From Billgrantia tianxiuensis (GTDB taxonomy: Bacteria; Pseudomonadota; Gammaproteobacteria; Pseudomonadales; Halomonadaceae): DNA of 64,000 nt. The stretch spans positions 3,906,001-3,970,000 of the forward strand of contig NZ_CP035042.1 of the NCBI RefSeq assembly GCF_009834345.1. The letters run 5' to 3'. Positions 10,512 through 20,598 of this stretch are shown in pieces; the first letter of the stretch is position 1; every line of letters begins with the position of its first letter. Position numbers and translations under genes: made by a program. Under the pieces are notes generated by a model. It saw only the letters and a program-made list of their open reading frames with translations, was not told where the DNA came from and ran no database searches.

Positions 10512-13107
10512 TCAAGCGGCATGGGCGGTCGATGGCTGCTGCTGGCGACGCCGACGCTGCAACAGCACTACGAGGCCGAACACCAGGAAGCCAGGGATCC
10601 ACATCCACTCCTTGGCCCAGCGATCCACCGGCGCCAGCACCTCGATGATCTCCTGGTCGAAGTCGAAGCCGAGATCCGCCGCCAGGCTGCCGAACTCGAC
10701 GAAGTCGACGGTGGCCTGGTCGCCTTCCACCCACAGCTCCATACCCAATCGTTCCATTCGCTCCTCGGCCGAGTCGCCGCGCGGTACCGGCACCAGCACG
10801 TAGGTGGTCATCGGATCGCCAAAGGCGTCCTCACCGGCGATCTGCACACGTAGCTGGCTGCCGTCGTCCACCGCTGCCAGCGCCTGGGCGAATTCCGCCG
10901 GGGGGATGGACTCATAGGGGTCGTGTATGCGGTCCATCCAGAAGGCGGGGCGGAACAGGGTGAAGGCAACGAGCAGCAGCAGGATCGACTCGTACCAACG
11001 GTTGCGCACCAGGAAGTAGCCCTGCGTGCCGGCAGCGAAGATCAGCATGGCGATGGTCGCTATGACGAAGATCACGATGCCCTGTACCCACCCGACGTCG
11101 ATCAACAGCAGGTCGGTATTGAAGATGAACAGGAATGGCAATGCCGCGGTACGCAGGCTGTAGTAGAACGCCTGGAAGCCAGTACGTAGCGGATCGCCGC
11201 CGGAAACCGCAGCGGCGGCGAACGAGGCCAGCCCCACAGGGGGCGTCACGTCGGCCATGATGCCGAAGTAGAACACGAACAGATGCACCGCGATCAGCGG
11301 CACGATCAGACCGTTCTGCTGGCCCAGCAGTACGATCACCGGCGCCATCAGGGCCGATACCACGATGTAGTTGGCGGTGGTGGGCAGACCCATGCCGAGG
11401 ATCAGGCTGAGAACGGCGGTCAGCAGCAGGATCAGCATCAGGTTGCCCATGGCGAGTATCTCGACCACATCGGCGAGTACCAGGCCAACCCCAGTCTGCG
11501 AGACCGCCCCGACCACGATACCGGCCGTCGCGGTGGCGATACCGATACCGATCATGTTGCGGGCACCCGCGACCAGGCCGTCCCACAGATCAAGGAAGCC
11601 CTCCTTGATGTCCGCTACAAGGCGGCTGCGGCCACGGAAGAAGGCAGTGATAGGGCGTTGGGTAATCATGATGAAGATCATGAACACCGTCGCCCAGAAC
11701 GCCGACAGGCCCGGAGACAGGCGCTCGACCATCAAGCACCAGACAAGCACGATGACCGGCAGAATGTAGTGCAGCCCCACCATGACCGTGGGTTTGGTTT
11801 GCGGCAACGTCACCACCTTGGAGGTGGGGTCGTCGAGTTCCAGCTCGGGTAGTAAGAGCCGAGCTTGAGCAGGCCCACATAGACGACGGCCAGCACCACG
11901 CCAACCACCCAGGGCGTGGCATCGCCGAGCACCGGCTTGAGCCAACCGAGACCGTAGTAGACGGCGAACGATAGTGCCATGAGCAGGATCAGGCCGGTCA
12001 GGAAGCCGATCGCCTTGTTGAGGAAAGGGCGTACCGGGTTGCTCGACGGCAGCCCCTTCATATCCGCCTTGAGCGCCTCGAGGTGGACGATGTAGATCAG
12101 CGCGATATAGGAGATTACCGCCGGCAGGAAGGCGTGCTTGATGACTTCTACATAGGGAATGCCGACATATTCGACCATCAGGAAGGCCGCCGCCCCCATC
12201 ACCGGCGGCATGATCTGGCCGTTCACCGAAGAGGAGACTTCCACCGCGCCGGCCTTCTCGGCCGAGAATCCGACCCGCTTCATCATCGGGATGGTAAAGG
12301 TGCCGGTGGTCACCGTATTGGCGATAGAGGAGCCGGAGATCAGGCCGGTCATGCCGGAGGCAACGACGGCAGCCTTGGCCGGCCCACCCTTGTAGTGGCC
12401 GAGCAGCGAGAAAGCGACCTTGATGAAATAGTTCCCCGCACCCGCCTTGTCGAGCAGAGCGCCGAACAGCACGAACAGGAATACGAAGCTAGTGGAGACC
12501 CCAGCGCAATGCCGAACACCCCTTGGGTGGTCAGCCACTGATGATTGATCAGGCCATACAGGCTGACCCCACGATGAGCCAGGATGCCCGGCATGTAGGG
12601 GCCGAACAACGAGTAGAGGATGAACACTGAAGCGACGATCGCCAGCGGCGGCCCGAGCGCACGGCGGGTCGCCTCGAGCAGTACCACGATACCCACGACA
12701 CCCACGATCACGTCCTGCAGGATCGGCGAACCGGGACGCTGGGAGAGTTCGGCATAGAACAGATAGATATAGGCGGCACAGAAGGCACCCACCAGCCCGA
12801 GGACCCAGTCCTGCAGCGGAATGCGGTCACGCGGCGAGCGCTTGAGTGCCGGATAGGCCATGAATGCCAGGAAGGTGGCGAAGGCCAGGTGAATCGAACG
12901 CGCCTCGGTGGCATTGAATACCCCGAAGCGGAACAGAAAAGGTAGCGGAGAAGCAATCCAGAGCTGGAACAGCGACCAGGCGGCCGCCACGCCGACCAGC
13001 AGCTTTCCCGGGACACCCAGCGGCTTGCGCGCCCCAGTGTCGCTCGAGGCTACCATATCCTCGAGGTCGGCCTCGGGCTTGTGTGGATTCGTCTTTTCGT
13101 CAGTCAT
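10512..13107 (-). CDS. TAXI-family TRAP transporter, fused 4TM/12TM permease (two frameshifts, 12499-12502 and 11847-11849)
   Basis: Three consecutive minus frames join into one permease of about 865 residues. Part one (from MTDEKTNPHKPEADLED) carries the small-subunit-like helices to QGVFGIALG. Part two resumes at STSFVFLFVLFGALLDKAG with GLISGSSIANTVTTG and MPPVMGAAAFLMVEYVG. Part three resumes at ELELDDPTSKVVTLPQTKP and contains GMGLPTTANYIVVSALMAP. Each join needs one extra base, in CCCC at 12499-12502 and GGG at 11847-11849 (plus strand), so the gene is probably intact. Fused DctQM permeases are standard for TAXI systems. The binding protein is upstream and a Usp gene downstream. Confidence 0.85.
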
Positions 13108-13194
13108 TACCGTGTGCCCCACGATCGCTTTAGCTCTGAAAATTACCGGCTCCGAGAAGCCAGCTCATTCAAAGGCCAGTGGCCGGTCAAAACG

Positions 13195-13224
13195 GATGCG
13201 CGGACCCCCTAGGGTCCGCGCATC
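13195..13224 (-). terminator. Intrinsic terminator/attenuator after the TAXI binding-protein gene
   Basis: On the minus strand a 13-bp GC-rich stem (13195-13207 with 13212-13224, loop CCTA in plus sense) is followed by GTTTTGACC. Position between the binding-protein and permease genes suggests partial termination that makes binding protein more abundant than permease. Confidence 0.75.
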
Positions 13225-13258
13225 TCACCTGAGGGAATCTCTACCCCTCAATGCCACA

Positions 13259-14239
13259 TCACTCGATCCAGCCACGCTCACGATAGTAGCGAGCGGCACC
13301 ATCATGCAGTGGTGCAGTCAGGCCGTCGGAGATCATGTCTTCCTCGTTGAGATTCTCGAACGCCGGGTGCAGGCGCTTGAAGCGATCGAAATTCTCGAAT
13401 ACCGCCTTGACGGTCTCGTAGACGACTTCTTCATCCGTGGCAGTGGAAGTGACGAAGGTTGCCGCGACGCCGAAGGTCTCGACGTCCTCGTCGTTGCCAC
13501 GATACAGACCGCCAGGAATGACCGAACGGGTGTAGTAGGGATACTCCTCGATCAGGGCATCGATCTCGTCACCGGTCACCGGCACGATGCGCGCATCGAT
13601 GGTGGTGGTGGCCTCTTGGATGGAGCCGTTGGGGTGGCCCACCACGTAGACCATGGCATCGATGTTATTGTCGGCGAGAGCCGCGGCCTGCTCGGCGGCA
13701 TCCAACTGGGAAGCCAGCGAGAAGGTGTTGGTGTCCCAACCCATCGCTTCCATCACCACATTCATCGTGTTGCGCTGGCCGGAGCCCGGGTTGCCGATGT
13801 TGACGCGCTTGCCGGGGAAGTCGGTGAAGTGCTCGATGCCGGAGTCGGCACGTGCCACCACGGTCAGCGGCTCACCATGCATGGTGAAGACGGCACGCAT
13901 GTCTTCCCAGGCGCCGTCGGATTCGAAGTTGTCCTCGCCGTGGTAGGCGCGGTACTGCACGTCGGACTGCACCACGCCCATGTCGAGCTCGCCGCTACGC
14001 ATGCCGTTGACGTTGGCCACGGAACCGCCAGTGGACGGGGCGTTACAGCGAATGTTGTGCTCGTCGCTGCCGCGATTCACCATGCGACAGACTGACTGAC
14101 CCACCACGTAGTAGACGCCGGTTTGACCGCCGGTGCCGATGGTGATGAAGCGATCCTGCGCTACGGCCGGTGCAGAGAACATGGCGGCGCCCAGGAGCGC
14201 TCCCGAGAAGGCTGCCGCGGAGAAAGCATGGCGTTTCAT
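13259..14239 (-). CDS. TAXI family TRAP transporter solute-binding protein
   Basis: 326 residues with a signal peptide (MKRHAFSAAAFSGALLGAAM, cleavage near PAVAQ). The mature start DRFITIGTGGQTGVYYVVGQ and the later STGGSVANVNGMRSGELDMG are diagnostic of the TAXI family. Known TAXI substrates are mostly glutamate-like or other carboxylates, but substrate cannot be read here. ATG 14239 is preferred over the GTG six bases upstream because AAGAGG lies seven bases ahead of it. The permease follows downstream. The 284 bases upstream (14240-14523) contain no gene and presumably its promoter. Confidence 0.93.
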   Translation of the reverse strand: MKRHAFSAAAFSGALLGAAMFSAPAVAQDRFITIGTGGQTGVYYVVGQSVCRMVNRGSDEHNIRCNAPSTGGSVANVNGMRSGELDMGVVQSDVQYRAYHGEDNFESDGAWEDMRAVFTMHGEPLTVVARADSGIEHFTDFPGKRVNIGNPGSGQRNTMNVVMEAMGWDTNTFSLASQLDAAEQAAALADNNIDAMVYVVGHPNGSIQEATTTIDARIVPVTGDEIDALIEEYPYYTRSVIPGGLYRGNDEDVETFGVAATFVTSTATDEEVVYETVKAVFENFDRFKRLHPAFENLNEEDMISDGLTAPLHDGAARYYRERGWIE

Positions 14240-14523
14240 TAACACACCTCTTGACGTTATTGGCTAGCTGTCATTGCTGGAAAGCAAAGTCCCTGAGTTG
14301 CCAGGCGCTTGGCCTTTGGCTGCGGTTGCCACCGCTCCCCTCTACTTTAGCGAAAAAAACGTCGTGACGATGGGTCTTTTTCAACTGGCTTAATTCTAGT
14401 CGCGTTTTTCGTTTAGTGATCGTTAATGCCTGCTGGGCATGACCCATGAGCGTACATAACCGCCACCGAATGAAACGCCATGCGCGTGACGGTTCCCGCG
14501 CGGCGCGCAGCCCTTCTGAGAGG

Positions 14524-15912
14524 CTAGGACGCTTGGAGGATCAGCTCCCGCTTGTACTCCTTCATCGCCGCGAAATCCTCCTCGAAGAAGAACTCGCTCT
14601 CGCCCAGCGCCGGTTCGAGGTGATTGAGCCAGGTGGCGGTCTCGTCGTACTTGGCGAAGAACGGTCGCTGCACCCAGTCGCTGTCACGGCCCTGGATGAA
14701 GCGCAGTACGAACACCTTCTCGCCGTGTATCTCGGTCACACCCTGGATTTCCACCTTGCCCGGATCGGCCGACATGGAGGGCCCGCGGGCGGTGCGTGCC
14801 AGTCCCGGTATCCGCCTGATCGCCTCGCGATAGATCTCCCACGCACGGACCAAAGGCACCTCGAAGTAGTGGCGGGCCCCGGTATCGCGCTCGACGAACA
14901 TGTAGTAGGGAATCATCCCCAGGCGCACCTGGGTGATCCACATGCGCGCCCATTGTCCGGCATCGTCGTTGATGTGCTTGAGCAGTGGCGCCTGGGTACG
15001 AATCTCGGCGCCGGCAGCACGGATACGGCGGATCGCCTCACGGCAGATGGGAGTTTCCATCTCGCGCCAGTGGTTGAAGTGCGCCATGAAGGCGACATGC
15101 TTGCCGGCAGCGGTCAGCTCACGAAACAGCGCCAGGACATCCTCGGCGTCCGGGTCGGTGACGAAGCGGTAGGGCCAGAACGTCAGGCTCTTGGAGCCGA
15201 TGCGGATGTCCTGGACGTGATCCAGCTCCGGCGCCATCAGCCCTTCCAGGTATTGGCGCAGGTGCTTGGCCTTCATCACCATGGGATCGCCGCCGGTCAT
15301 CAACAGGTCGGTGACCTCGGTGTGCTCGGCCAGGTAGCGATGCAGCGAATCGGCTTCGCTGGAGGCGAACTTGAGATCCTTGTCGCCGACGAACTGTGCC
15401 CAGCGGAAGCAGAAAGTGCAGTAGCTGTGACAAACCTGGCCCTGGCTGGGGAAGAACAGCACCGTCTCACGATACTTGTGCTGCATGCCGGGCAACAGCT
15501 CGCCATCGAGCAGCGGCAGGTTGAGATCCATCTGGCCCGCCGGATGCGGGTTGAGTTCGGCGCGTATTCGCTCGATCACCGGTTTCATTTCGGCGGCATC
15601 GGCGTCACGGCGCAGCAGCTCGGCTACCGCGTCGAAGTGCTCGGGCCTGAGCATGCCGCGCTGCGGGAAGGTAAGCTGAAAGACGGGATCGGCCGGTATG
15701 TCGTTCCAGTCGATCAGCTCTTCGATGACATACTCGTTGACCCGAAACGGCAGTACCTGGCTGACCACCCGCATTTCGAAACGCAGGTCTTCAGGCAGAG
15801 ACTGAATCGCCTCGATCTTGTCCAATTGGCGATGGGTGTAGACCTTGAATTGCCGGGCCTCGATGGGCTCGGCCCCTGCCTGGCCGAGTTCGACGTTCAC
15901 GCGCTGGTTCAT
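14524..15912 (-). CDS. kamA: KamA-family radical SAM protein (lysine 2,3-aminomutase-like)
   Basis: 462 residues. The radical SAM cluster motif CHSYCTFCFRW has the CxxxCxxC spacing, and LLMTGGDPMVMKAKHLRQYL, PYRFVTDPDAEDVL and MAHFNHWREM follow as in lysine 2,3-aminomutases. LAM makes beta-lysine, which with an acetyltransferase can give the osmolyte N-epsilon-acetyl-beta-lysine; no such acetyltransferase gene is nearby, and the enzyme could act on another amino acid. It is longer than EpmB, the EF-P modification paralogue (about 340 residues). AGGAGGAGGC precedes the ATG. It is divergent from the macrodomain gene across about 280 bases with no other gene. Confidence 0.85.
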   Translation of the reverse strand: MNQRVNVELGQAGAEPIEARQFKVYTHRQLDKIEAIQSLPEDLRFEMRVVSQVLPFRVNEYVIEELIDWNDIPADPVFQLTFPQRGMLRPEHFDAVAELLRRDADAAEMKPVIERIRAELNPHPAGQMDLNLPLLDGELLPGMQHKYRETVLFFPSQGQVCHSYCTFCFRWAQFVGDKDLKFASSEADSLHRYLAEHTEVTDLLMTGGDPMVMKAKHLRQYLEGLMAPELDHVQDIRIGSKSLTFWPYRFVTDPDAEDVLALFRELTAAGKHVAFMAHFNHWREMETPICREAIRRIRAAGAEIRTQAPLLKHINDDAGQWARMWITQVRLGMIPYYMFVERDTGARHYFEVPLVRAWEIYREAIRRIPGLARTARGPSMSADPGKVEIQGVTEIHGEKVFVLRFIQGRDSDWVQRPFFAKYDETATWLNHLEPALGESEFFFEEDFAAMKEYKRELILQAS

Positions 15913-16190
15913 TGCCTCCTCCTGTTGTCATGGCCCTGGCCAGCGACACGCACAGAGACGCCTTTGCACCGGTCATGGGCCGGCACAGCCAGGGCTTATC
16001 GGGGGAGCACATTGGTACCGTCTTGAGCAGTGAGATGCAAGTTTTGGAGGCGAATTGCAACGAATGTCACGAAAAAAGCAAGCAAATGCAACGCATCGTC
16101 TCACCTAGAGTCGTCACACCCCGCGCGCCATACTTGAATCGGCACCGCGCCGCTGTCCAAACTGACAAGACACACCATGAGGAATGCCAC

Positions 16191-16715
16191 ATGCCAGCCA
16201 AAGTGGAGTGCGTGCGGGGCAACATCGCCGACCAGCCCGATATCGACGTCGTCGTCAACGCTGCCAATGCCGCCCTGCGCCCAGGCGGCGGCGTCGCTGG
16301 GGCACTGCATCGGGCAGCCGGGCCGGAACTCGAGCAGGCTTGCCGTCCGTTGGCGCCGATCGAGCCCGGCCAGGCGGTGATCACCGAGGCGTTCGGGCTA
16401 CCCAACCGCCACGTGATTCATTGCCTGGGGCCGGTATACGGGCGCGACAGGCCAGAAGCGGAACTGCTCGCTGCCTGCTATCGCAACGCACTCGAGCTGG
16501 CCGAACGCCATGGGCTTGCCAGCATTGCCTTTCCGGCCCTGTCAGCAGGCGCCTTCGGCTACCCCCTCGAGGAAGTGGCCCGGATCGCCCTCGCCACGGT
16601 TCGCGAAACGCTACCTCGCTGCCCCGGTATCGCCAAGGTGCGCTTCGTACTGTTCGACGCCGGCAGCACCAAAGTCTTCCAGCGCACCCTGACCTCCCGG
16701 GATCAGACGTTGTAG
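16191..16715 (+). CDS. Macrodomain protein (ADP-ribose/O-acetyl-ADP-ribose binding, MacroD/YmdB type)
   Basis: 174 residues, one macrodomain. VVNAANAALRPGGGVAGALHRAAGPELEQAC is the nucleotide-binding signature of MacroD-type hydrolases, with HVIHCLGPVYG and IAFPALSAGAFGYPLEEVA completing the pocket. Family members hydrolyse ADP-ribose esters or O-acetyl-ADP-ribose. The start at 16191 has GAGGA at 16179-16183 and matches the family N-terminus; the open frame upstream (to 15912) has no homology. The last 13 bases overlap the opposing TRAP gene. No ADP-ribosyltransferase partner is visible. Confidence 0.9.
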   Translation: MPAKVECVRGNIADQPDIDVVVNAANAALRPGGGVAGALHRAAGPELEQACRPLAPIEPGQAVITEAFGLPNRHVIHCLGPVYGRDRPEAELLAACYRNALELAERHGLASIAFPALSAGAFGYPLEEVARIALATVRETLPRCPGIAKVRFVLFDAGSTKVFQRTLTSRDQTL

Positions 16716-18004
16716 CCGAGTACCCTTGGCAACCACAGCGCGATTTCCGGGAAGATCGCGACCAGCGCCAGGGCGCTGGCCATGGCCAGCACGAACAGTA
16801 GTGCCCAGCCTACGGTCTGCTCGAGGCGAATCTTGGCAATCTCGGTGGTGACCATCAGATTGACCGCCACCGGCGGCGTGAACTGACCGATGGCAATGTT
16901 CATCGCCAGCAGGATGCCGAACCACACCGGGTTCCAACCGAAGTGCTGCATCACCGGGATCAGGATCGGCATCATGATCAGATAGATCGAGATGGCATCG
17001 AGCAGCATGCCCGCCAGCAGCACCGCCAGCATGATCAGGATCAGCAGCAGCACGCCGCTGTCGGACAGGCTGATGATCCACTCCGCCAGGTGACGGAAGG
17101 TGCCGAGCATGGTGCCGGCCCAGGCGAAGATACCGGCCAGGGCGATGATCAGCATCACTACACCGGAGATCACCGCCGCTTCGCCGAACAGGCTCCACAA
17201 GTCGCGCCAACCGATTTCTCGGGTCAGGAACAGCCCGACCAGGGCGCCATAGGCTACCGCCACCACGGCCGCTTCAGTGGGCGTGAACAGTCCCGAGCGC
17301 AACCCGCCCAGAATCAGTACCGGGGCGAACAGCGCCGGCAATGCCTGCTTGAAGCTCCCCCACCTTCGGCCGCTCGGCGAGCGGCATGGCATTGCCCCCT
17401 CCCAGCCGTACCGCCGGGAGACCAACAGCGCCGGTACCAGCAGCGCCAGACCGGCCAATATGCCGGGAAACAGCCCGGCCGCGAACAGCGCCCGCAGGTC
17501 GACCCCGGGCACCACGATGGAGTAGAGGATCAGCGCCACCGAAGGCGGAATCAGGATTGCGGTGGAAGCGGAAGCGGCGATCAGCGTGGCCGAGAAGGGC
17601 TTGGGATAACCCGCCTTGGTCATGCTCGGCAGCATCACCATGGCCACCGCGGCGGCATCCGCCGGACCGGAGCCACTCATGCCACCCATGATCATGCAGA
17701 CCAGCACTGCCACCAGGGCAAGCCCGCCATGGCGCGGCCCGATCAGCGCCTGGGCGAAGCGCACCAGGCGCAACGCCACCCCGGCGCGCTCGAAGATCAG
17801 CCCGGTCATGATGAACAGCGGAATGGCGATCAACGGATACTTGGCGATGCTGTTGTAGGTATTGGTGCCAAGCGTCGCCAGCATCGCGGGCGGCAGCCCC
17901 ATGACGATGCCGACCGCACCGGCCAGCGCCAGCGAGAAGGCCACCGGCACGCCGGCGATCAACAGCCCGGCAAAGGCCAGGATCATCCAAAGGTCAGGGC
18001 TCAT
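16703..18004 (-). CDS. TRAP transporter large permease subunit (DctM type), with a local mis-framed patch
   Basis: 433 residues of the DctM/12TM family: PVAFSLALAGAVGIVMG, MGGMSGSGPADAAAVAMVML and AILIPPSVALILYSIVVPGV are conserved transport motifs, and LLLAMNIAIGQFTPPVAVNL (approximate) closes the fold. Residues about 205-220 (AMPCRSPSGRRWG) are atypical; another frame over the same DNA gives GNAMPLAERPKVG, which looks genuine. This implies two compensating indels around 17360-17400. It overlaps the DctQ gene by 11 bases. The substrate is a carboxylate-type compound, not identifiable here. Confidence 0.92.
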   Translation of the reverse strand: MSPDLWMILAFAGLLIAGVPVAFSLALAGAVGIVMGLPPAMLATLGTNTYNSIAKYPLIAIPLFIMTGLIFERAGVALRLVRFAQALIGPRHGGLALVAVLVCMIMGGMSGSGPADAAAVAMVMLPSMTKAGYPKPFSATLIAASASTAILIPPSVALILYSIVVPGVDLRALFAAGLFPGILAGLALLVPALLVSRRYGWEGAMPCRSPSGRRWGSFKQALPALFAPVLILGGLRSGLFTPTEAAVVAVAYGALVGLFLTREIGWRDLWSLFGEAAVISGVVMLIIALAGIFAWAGTMLGTFRHLAEWIISLSDSGVLLLILIMLAVLLAGMLLDAISIYLIMMPILIPVMQHFGWNPVWFGILLAMNIAIGQFTPPVAVNLMVTTEIAKIRLEQTVGWALLFVLAMASALALVAIFPEIALWLPRVLGYNV

Positions 18005-18473
18005 CGTCGAGTCTCCCGCGCCAGCGGTCGAGTATCTGCTGTGCTAACCGCACCAGCATGGTGGCCGAGAGCAGCGGCAGCCACAGCAGGTACCACCACT
18101 GCGGCAGCCCAAGCCCTGGAGACAATGACTCCCACTGATACTCCTGCCAGGTGAGCTTGGCACCGTACCAAGTGATCAGGCCCAGCACGGTGGCACCGCA
18201 CAGGCCCTGGAAAAGGATCAGGGCCCGCCGCGGGCCGGCCGGCAGGTGACGCTCGAGCAGACCGATTCGAATATGGCCGTTACGGCGCAACGCGACCGAG
18301 GCACCGGCAAAGGTCAGCACCACCAGCAGGAACACCGAGAACTCTTCGGTGAAAGCCAGCGAGCCGCCGCTCACATAACGTGTGATGACGTTGCCCAGGC
18401 TGATCAGCGAAATGACGGCCAGCGCCAACGAGCCCAGCCAGCGCTCGGGCCTGGCATCGGGAGAGAATTTCAT
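17994..18473 (-). CDS. TRAP transporter small permease subunit (DctQ type)
   Basis: 159 residues with four hydrophobic helices: LGSLALAVISLISLGNVITR, FTEEFSVFLLVVLTFAGAS, a third near ALILFQGLCGATVLGLITWY and a fourth at LPQWWYLLWLPLLSATMLV. The RNGHIRIGLLERHL motif between helices two and three is the DctQ signature. It overlaps the large-permease gene by 11 bases, indicating translational coupling, and follows the binding-protein gene by about 60 bases. Confidence 0.93.
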   Translation of the reverse strand: MKFSPDARPERWLGSLALAVISLISLGNVITRYVSGGSLAFTEEFSVFLLVVLTFAGASVALRRNGHIRIGLLERHLPAGPRRALILFQGLCGATVLGLITWYGAKLTWQEYQWESLSPGLGLPQWWYLLWLPLLSATMLVRLAQQILDRWRGRLDDEP

Positions 18474-18490
18474 GACAGCCTCGCGATAGA

Positions 18491-18518
18491 GACCCGGCGC
18501 CAGCAGTGGAGCCGGGTC
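18491..18518 (-). terminator. Intercistronic hairpin between DctP and DctQ genes
   Basis: GACCCGGC (18491-18498) pairs with GCCGGGTC (18511-18518). It lies in the short gap after the binding-protein gene, where a hairpin commonly lowers expression of permease relative to binding protein. No T run. Confidence 0.45.
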
Positions 18519-18533
18519 GGCGGGAAAGTGGGC

Positions 18534-19543
18534 TCAGCGCTCCTCGATGGCCTGGCGTGCCGCTTCGACCAGTTCCGGACCGATGCGAGGAGTCCACTTC
18601 TCATGCACGCTCTGGGTGGCGTTGACGAAAGCGCGATGCTGCTCTTCGGTGAGTTCGGTGACTTGCACGCCACGTTCCTGGATGGCCGCAAGACGCTCGC
18701 TCTCCTGCTCGCGAGTCATGGCGATCTCCCACTCCCCGGCTTCGACGGCGGTCTCGCGCAGGATCTCGCGCTGCTCCTCGGAGAGCGTCTCCCATACCTG
18801 CTGGTTGACGGCGAAGATCAGCGGATCGTTCATGTAGTTCCACAGGGTCAGGTACTCCTGCCCGACCTGGTCGATGCGCGCCACGTCGAACACCGAGAGC
18901 GGGTTCTCCTGGCCATCCACGGCACCGGTGGTGAGTGCCGGCTGGGCATCGGTCCAGCTCATCTGGGTGGGATCGGCGCCCAATGCGGTGAAGGTGTCCT
19001 GGAACAGCGGCGAGCCGACCACGCGGATCTTCAAGCCGTTGAGATCGCCGGGTTCGGTGATCGGACCGCGCGAATTGGAGATCTGGCGGAAGCCATTCTC
19101 GCCCCAGGCCAGCGGAATCACGCCGCGCGACTCGATGGCCTCGAAGATCATTTCGCCGGCCTCGCCGCCGGTCACGGCATCCACGGCCGCCTCGTCGGGC
19201 ATGAAGAACGGCAGCGAGAAGAGGTTGAGCTCGGGTACCTGGGGCGACCAGTTGATGGTCGAGCCCACGGCCACATCGATCAAACCGGAACGCATGGCGG
19301 AGAACTCACGGGTCTGGTCGCCGGCCACCAGCTGTGAGTTGGGATAGACGCGCAGGGTGAGTTCACCCCGGTGCGCTCCTCCACCAGTTCGGCCCATTTC
19401 TCCGCCGCCTGGCCCCAGGGGAAGGCATCGGACAGCACGGTGGAAACGGAAAGCTCGCGTGCCTGCGCCGTGAGCGAAGCGGTCAGCACGGCGGCACCGG
19501 CCAAGGCCGCAGCGATACGGGTGATACGGCTTGCTGAATTCAT
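18534..19543 (-). CDS. TRAP transporter substrate-binding protein (DctP type), frameshifted at 19376-19379
   Basis: Two minus frames join into a 336-residue exported protein. The first supplies the signal peptide MNSASRITRIAAALAGAAVL and LSVSTVLSDAFPWGQAAEKWAELVEERTG; the second continues ELTLRVYPNSQLVAGDQ and the conserved ESRGVIPLAWGENGFRQISN. The join is at CCCC 19376-19379 (plus strand), where one more C restores the frame. AAGGA precedes the ATG at 19543. DctP proteins bind C4-dicarboxylates, sugar acids or related carboxylates; the arginine in LKIRVVGSPLF is the expected carboxylate contact region. Confidence 0.88.
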
Positions 19544-19740
19544 GACGTGTCCTTGCAGCTGATGAGGCCAGCTCCGACAGGGCCGGCCGTGATTATCGTT
19601 CTGGCGGGCATCGACGAGCATCGCCACGCCTCGACATTCTACGATGTCATGCGTTGAATGGTAGCCCGATAACGATATCGGGCGACGCGGAGGTTTTGGA
19701 CTGCTACCCTCGCCTGGCCGAATTCATCGAGGAAGCCGAC

Positions 19741-20598
19741 GTGCCACTGCGCGACCTGCTGCTGGGCCTGGTGATCGTGGCGATCTGGGCCCTGAACATC
19801 ATCGTCATCAAGCTGGGCGTCGCGGAACTGCCACCGCTACTGCTGACGACCTTGCGCTTCATCCTGGTCGCCGCCCTGCTGGTGCCCTTTCATCCCGTGG
19901 CGCGTCACCAGTTGCCCTTCCTCGTGATGATCTCGGCAACCTTCGGCACCCTGCACTTCGCCCTACTGTTCATCGGCCTGGGCCAGGCCGAGGCCGGCAC
20001 CGGCGCGCTGCTGGTGCAGATGGGCACGCCCTTCGCCACCCTGCTGGCGGTGATCTTCCTCGGCGAGCGCCTGAGCGCCAAGCGCCTGGCGGGACTCGTG
20101 CTCTCGTTCGGTGGCGTGGTCGTACTGGCCGGCGGACCCAGCCTGCCCTCACCGCTGCCCATGGCCCTGCTGCTGCTCAGCGCCTTCGGCTGGGCGGTGT
20201 CGCAGCTATTGATCAAGAAGGGGCCCAATATCGCCCCCCTGGCATTGGCCGGATGGACGGCGCTGTTCGCCGTGCCTCAGGTGGCACTCGGCTCCTGGTG
20301 GTTCGAGCACGATCACATGAGCGCCATGGCGGCGGCTGGCTGGTTCGGCTGGGGTGCGGTGTTCTACACCGCCGTGATGTCGTCGATCGTCGCCTACGGC
20401 CTGTGGTATGGCCTGCTGCGACGCCACCCGGTGAGCCGCCTGGCGCCGCTGAGCCTGTTGGTGCCAGCGGGCGCCGTGGTACTGGGCATCGTGCTGCTGG
20501 GCGAGGCGCTCAACGCCCATATCCTGATCGGCGGCGCCATGGTCCTCGCCGGCGTGGCGCTGATCGTGATCCGCTTCAGAGCCTTATTCGGCCGCTGA
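19741..20598 (+). CDS. DMT-superfamily transporter (EamA domains)
   Basis: 285 residues, ten hydrophobic helices in two EamA repeats. The start LLLGLVIVAIWALNIIVIKL and the conserved AGTGALLVQMGTPFATLLAVIFLGERLSAKR, then AYGLWYGLLRRHPVSRLAPLSLLVP, are typical of RhaT/YdcZ-type metabolite exporters. Substrate unknown. The GTG at 19741 is favoured because GAGGAAG lies seven bases upstream and the protein aligns from there; the ATG at 19654 has no ribosome site. Its 3' end overlaps the opposing DUF192 gene by 15 bases. Confidence 0.88.
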   Translation: MPLRDLLLGLVIVAIWALNIIVIKLGVAELPPLLLTTLRFILVAALLVPFHPVARHQLPFLVMISATFGTLHFALLFIGLGQAEAGTGALLVQMGTPFATLLAVIFLGERLSAKRLAGLVLSFGGVVVLAGGPSLPSPLPMALLLLSAFGWAVSQLLIKKGPNIAPLALAGWTALFAVPQVALGSWWFEHDHMSAMAAAGWFGWGAVFYTAVMSSIVAYGLWYGLLRRHPVSRLAPLSLLVPAGAVVLGIVLLGEALNAHILIGGAMVLAGVALIVIRFRALFGR

